DNA of 7,981 bases, taken from NCBI GenBank assembly GCA_005881055.1, contig VBHW01000153.1, positions 1 through 7,981 on the forward strand, written 5' to 3'. Position 1 is the stretch's first letter, and every line of letters starts with the position of its first letter. The DNA comes from Chloroflexota bacterium. GTDB lineage: Bacteria > Chloroflexota > Limnocylindria > Limnocylindrales > CSP1-4. Made by a program: the position numbers and the translations under genes. This document shows positions 5,572 to 7,981 of the stretch, in pieces. Below the pieces are notes generated by a model. The model worked only from the letters and a program-made list of their open reading frames with translations, did not search any database and was not told the origin of the DNA.

Positions 5572-6270
5572 ATGAACGGCACGGTGGCGCGCACCTTGGC
5601 CGGGATCGGCGTCGCCCTCGCGACAGCACTGGTGCTCCTCGGCCTGGCCGTTGCCGCGTTCTTCAACCCGTGGTTCGTGGCGTTCGAGCAGGGTCGCTCG
5701 GACGCCGCCGCGTTCAGCGGCTATTCGCCGGACGAGCTCCGCGCGGCCACGGACGGCATCCTCGGCGACCTCTACGTCGGCTCGGGCGACTTCGGCGTCG
5801 CCGTTCACGGCCAGCCGGTGCTCGACGAGCGTGAGCGCGCGCACATGCGTGACGTCCGTGGCGTGTTCGCCGGCTTCTGGCTCACGGTGCTCGTCGCCGC
5901 GGCCGCGCTCGTCCTCGCCCGCGCGCGCAGTCGCGGGGCGGCCTGGTTCTGGCGTTCGGCGGCGGCGGGAGCGACGGCCCTCGGCGTGGCGGTGGTCGCG
6001 CTCGGGCTGCTCGCGACGGTGGCCTTCGACGCGCTCTTCGAGGCGTTCCACCGGATCTTCTTCGCCGGCGGCACGTACCTCTTCGATCCGCGCACGGAGC
6101 GCCTCGTCCAGCTGTTCCCGGACGCCTTCTGGTTCGAGACGTCGATCTTCCTGGCGGGGCTCATCGTGATCCTCGCGATCGCCGTGCGGCTGTTCGCGCG
6201 GCGCCGCCTGGGAGGCACGGGCAGTGGCCTGTCCGGCCCGACCCCGCTGCCGGTCGAGCGCGCCCGATGA
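5572..6270 (+). CDS. DUF1461 / Lit-like four-helix membrane protein
   Basis: The 232-residue integral membrane protein fits the DUF1461/TIGR01906 family. To my knowledge this family includes Lit, the lipoprotein intramolecular transacylase that moves an acyl chain onto the N-terminal cysteine of lipoproteins to make the lyso form. Membrane segments lie near 10-32, 99-116, 131-153 and 187-208, the four-helix layout of Lit. Family marks are FFNPWFV (30-36), ERERAHMRDVRGVF (86-99) with His91, and FHRIFF (159-164) with His160 followed by LFPDAFWFE (181-189). Two histidines are the proposed catalytic residues of Lit (85 and 157 in the Bacillus cereus enzyme as I recall), so the positions agree well. 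Its stop overlaps the next start as ATGA, giving translational coupling to the S2P protease. The DUF1461 call is solid; transacylase activity is inferred, because many DUF1461 proteins are untested. Confidence 0.8.
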   Translation: MNGTVARTLAGIGVALATALVLLGLAVAAFFNPWFVAFEQGRSDAAAFSGYSPDELRAATDGILGDLYVGSGDFGVAVHGQPVLDERERAHMRDVRGVFAGFWLTVLVAAAALVLARARSRGAAWFWRSAAAGATALGVAVVALGLLATVAFDALFEAFHRIFFAGGTYLFDPRTERLVQLFPDAFWFETSIFLAGLIVILAIAVRLFARRRLGGTGSGLSGPTPLPVERAR

Positions 6271-7397
6271 ACAGCCGCGCCCTCGCCGTCGCGCGGATCC
6301 TCGGCATCGAGGTGCGCGTCCACATCAGCTGGATCCCGATCCTCGCGCTCGTGACGCTCGGCACGGCCCTCCAGCTCGACCGGCTCGAGCCTTCGTGGCC
6401 GATCGCCCTGCGCTGGCTCGCCGGCGGCCTCATGGCGCTCCTGTTCCTCGGATCGATCGTCGTCCATGAGCTCGCCCACGCGGTCGTCGCCCGGCGGCTT
6501 GGGCTGCCCGTCGGCCCGATCACGATCGTGTTCGTCGGCGGCGTGACCTCGCTCGAGGCCGAGGCGACCAAGCCGAACGACGAGGCGGTCATCGCGCTCG
6601 CCGGCCCGTTCGTCAGCCTCGCGCTCGGCGGGACGCTCGTCGGCATCGCCGTGGCGATCCCGCGGGCGTACGAGCCGCTCGTCCTCGGGGTCGCGCTCGT
6701 CGGGACGGTGAACCTCCTGCTCGGTCTGTTCAACCTCGTACCCGGCCTGCCGCTCGACGGCGGACGCGTGCTGCGGGCGCTCGCGTGGCGCGCGACCGGC
6801 GACGCGACGCGTGCCGGCCGGATCACGGCGATGATCGGCCGCTGGATCGGATGGAGCACGATCGCGGCGGGCCTCGTCATCAGTGTCGTCGGCGACTCGC
6901 TGACGGGCGTCCTCGTCGTGATCAGCGGCTGGGTCCTCGTCCAGGGCTCGCGGGTCATGGAGCGCCGAGCGGCCATCGAGGTGCTCGTCGCGGGCCTGCG
7001 CGTGGACGAGGTCATGGAACGCGACGTGCCGTCGATCGGCCCGAACCTCACCGTGGATACGTTCGCGGCGCAGATCCTCGACGACGAAGAGACGACGAGC
7101 GTGCCCGTCGTGAGCGGGAGCGCGCTCATCGGCCTCATCGGCGCCTCCGAGCTGCGCCGGATCGCACGCCGCCGCTGGGCGGAGCTCCGGGCGGCCGACA
7201 TCATGGTCGCGCGCCCGGCCCTGCCGTCCCTGGCGGCCGGCGACGAGCTCTGGGCGGGCCTCGAGCTCCTCCGGCGGACCGGCCTGGACGGGATCCCGGT
7301 CATGGCCGGCCAGGCGCTCCTCGGCGTCCTGACGCGCCGCGCCGTCATGGCGGCGATCCAGGAGCGGGCGGCCGCGCAACCGGCGGTTCCCCCGTGA
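6267..7397 (+). CDS. Site-2-protease family zinc metalloprotease with tandem CBS domains (M50B)
   Basis: Intramembrane metalloprotease of the SpoIVFB-like branch of site-2 proteases, which cut membrane-embedded substrates such as anti-sigma factors or signal-peptide remnants. The start ATG overlaps the preceding stop by four bases. The N-terminus ILGIEVRVHISWI (11-23) is typical of this group. The zinc motif HELAH (67-71, Glu68 catalytic) and the third ligand in LDGG (Asp164, within NLVPGLPLDGG) are both intact. Membrane segments flank these motifs, with further ones near 193-227. The C-terminal cytoplasmic part has two CBS domains (about 244-300 and 307-366), which in other proteins bind adenine nucleotides and probably gate activity here. 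The length (376) is normal for the S2P-CBS group. No PDZ domain is present. Coupling to the Lit-like gene suggests a shared envelope role. Substrate unknown. Confidence 0.9.
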   Translation: MNSRALAVARILGIEVRVHISWIPILALVTLGTALQLDRLEPSWPIALRWLAGGLMALLFLGSIVVHELAHAVVARRLGLPVGPITIVFVGGVTSLEAEATKPNDEAVIALAGPFVSLALGGTLVGIAVAIPRAYEPLVLGVALVGTVNLLLGLFNLVPGLPLDGGRVLRALAWRATGDATRAGRITAMIGRWIGWSTIAAGLVISVVGDSLTGVLVVISGWVLVQGSRVMERRAAIEVLVAGLRVDEVMERDVPSIGPNLTVDTFAAQILDDEETTSVPVVSGSALIGLIGASELRRIARRRWAELRAADIMVARPALPSLAAGDELWAGLELLRRTGLDGIPVMAGQALLGVLTRRAVMAAIQERAAAQPAVPP

Positions 7398-7444
7398 GAG
7401 TGCGGCTGGTGACCGCCACCGCGGTCAGCGTCGGGTGGCCGTGA
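7394..7444 (+). CDS. Possible 16-codon coupling frame between the protease gene and moeA
   Basis: A GTG at 7394 overlaps the protease stop (GTGA). The frame runs 16 codons to TGA 7442-7444, which overlaps the moeA GTG at 7441, again as GTGA. The peptide would read MRVRLVTATAVSVGWP. Its exact fit suggests ribosomes could pass from the protease gene to moeA by two coupled reinitiations. However, this frame has also been open for over 600 bases across the protease gene, so the fit may be chance. No clear Shine-Dalgarno precedes 7394. Confidence 0.2.
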   Translation: MRVRLVTATAVSVGWP

Positions 7445-7981
7445 CCGCGTCGGCGGAGGCGCCCCTCCGGTCCGTCGACGAGGCGATCGCGGACGTGCTC
7501 AGCGCCGTCGAGGCTCCGCTCGAGGCCGAGATGCGTGCGCCCGAGGCGGCGCTCGGCCGGTTCCTCGCGGCGCCGGCGACCGCGCGGACCGACCTCCCGC
7601 CCTGGGACAACAGCGCGATGGATGGGTATGCGCTCCGGTCAGGGGACACCGCGCATGCGACTGCGGCCCAGCCGGTCCTCCTGCGGGTCAGCGGGGAGGT
7701 CCGCGCCGGACAGGCACCTGAGGGCTCGATCGCTCCGGGGACGGCGTTCCGGATCGCCACGGGGGCCATGCTTCCCGATGGCGCCGATGCCGTGGTCCCG
7801 GTCGAGCTCACGACCGCCGTCGACGCGAAAAGAGCTCCCGTCGTCGGGGCCGAGGGGCGCGCGGGCGGCGTCGTCCACGCAGGCGGGCCGCTGCCGGACG
7901 GGATCCTGGTCAGCGAAGCGGTGCCGGCAGGGGGTTCCGTCCGCCGCCGGGCGAGCGATCTCCGGGCCGATACGGTCGTGC
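7441..7981 (+). CDS. moeA: Molybdopterin molybdenumtransferase MoeA, N-terminal part (cut by window end)
   Basis: MoeA inserts molybdate into adenylated molybdopterin in the last step of molybdenum cofactor synthesis in the cytoplasm. The 180 codons visible cover the N-terminal domains. They include the hallmark WDNSAMDGYAL (55-65), the GEVRAGQAPEGSIAPG stretch (85-100), RIATGAMLPDGADAVVPVE (104-122) and, near the edge, the SVRRRASDLRADTVV (166-180) counterpart of the usual RRRGEDI region. The start is GTG 7441. GTG 7435 is the only other nearby option in this frame, and neither has a strong Shine-Dalgarno. The gene lies 43 bases after the protease stop on the same strand, so it is probably in the same transcript. 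The frame is intact to the window end, so nothing suggests a broken gene. A related MoeA/MogA-type fusion cannot be excluded because the C-terminus is not visible. Confidence 0.9.
   Translation, partial: MTASAEAPLRSVDEAIADVLSAVEAPLEAEMRAPEAALGRFLAAPATARTDLPPWDNSAMDGYALRSGDTAHATAAQPVLLRVSGEVRAGQAPEGSIAPGTAFRIATGAMLPDGADAVVPVELTTAVDAKRAPVVGAEGRAGGVVHAGGPLPDGILVSEAVPAGGSVRRRASDLRADTVV

Noticed and set aside
5805..7379. 524-codon minus-strand open frame opposite the Lit-like and S2P genes
   Set aside because: Low-complexity Arg/Asp/Glu-rich translation antisense to two strongly recognised membrane proteins; a shadow frame.

Overview
The window is very GC-rich DNA with strong G/C preference at third codon positions. 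It is densely packed with genes, and several starts lack a convincing Shine-Dalgarno. Two genes have a TANNNT box exactly six bases before the ATG, as in leaderless transcripts. Together with a lipoprotein and a Lit-type lipoprotein transacylase relative, this suggests a GC-rich, probably Gram-positive-type (monoderm) bacterium. Chloroflexota of the Limnocylindria type or Actinomycetota are the best guesses; no marker in the window settles this. No rRNA, tRNA, CRISPR array, insertion sequence or phage gene is visible.

Left part (1-2744): the last 20 codons of a rightward gene end at 64. They face, tail to tail, a leftward secreted GH18 glycoside hydrolase (start 1599) whose reading frame appears broken near 360-396. 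A beta-rich C-terminal domain continues in another frame and ends at 108. The two converging genes end in nearly the same residues (Trp-Gln-Pro), and the DNA there forms an 11-base inverted repeat. Divergent from the GH18 gene is a putative lipoprotein phosphoesterase (1755-2744) of the acid phosphatase/phospholipase C family.

Middle part (2745-5510): three rightward genes follow. They are a 90-residue protein of unknown function with its own leaderless-type promoter, a PLP-dependent aromatic-amino-acid-decarboxylase homologue with all key catalytic residues, and a protein joining an N-terminal DUF4332 helix-hairpin-helix-like domain to four membrane segments.

Right part (5511-7981): this is a tight probable operon. 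A four-helix membrane protein of the DUF1461/Lit family overlaps by ATGA a site-2-protease-type intramembrane metalloprotease with two CBS domains. The protease gene is followed by moeA (molybdenum cofactor synthesis), cut off by the window end. A 16-codon frame exactly bridges the protease stop and the moeA start through two GTGA overlaps. The Lit-like protein and the intramembrane protease both suggest envelope protein processing. The moeA link looks like transcriptional convenience rather than shared function.

I see no clear new defence or mobile system. The points most worth following up are the Lit-like/S2P pair, the DUF4332-membrane fusion, the tail-to-tail shared C-termini with the GH18 frameshift, and the leaderless promoter pattern.
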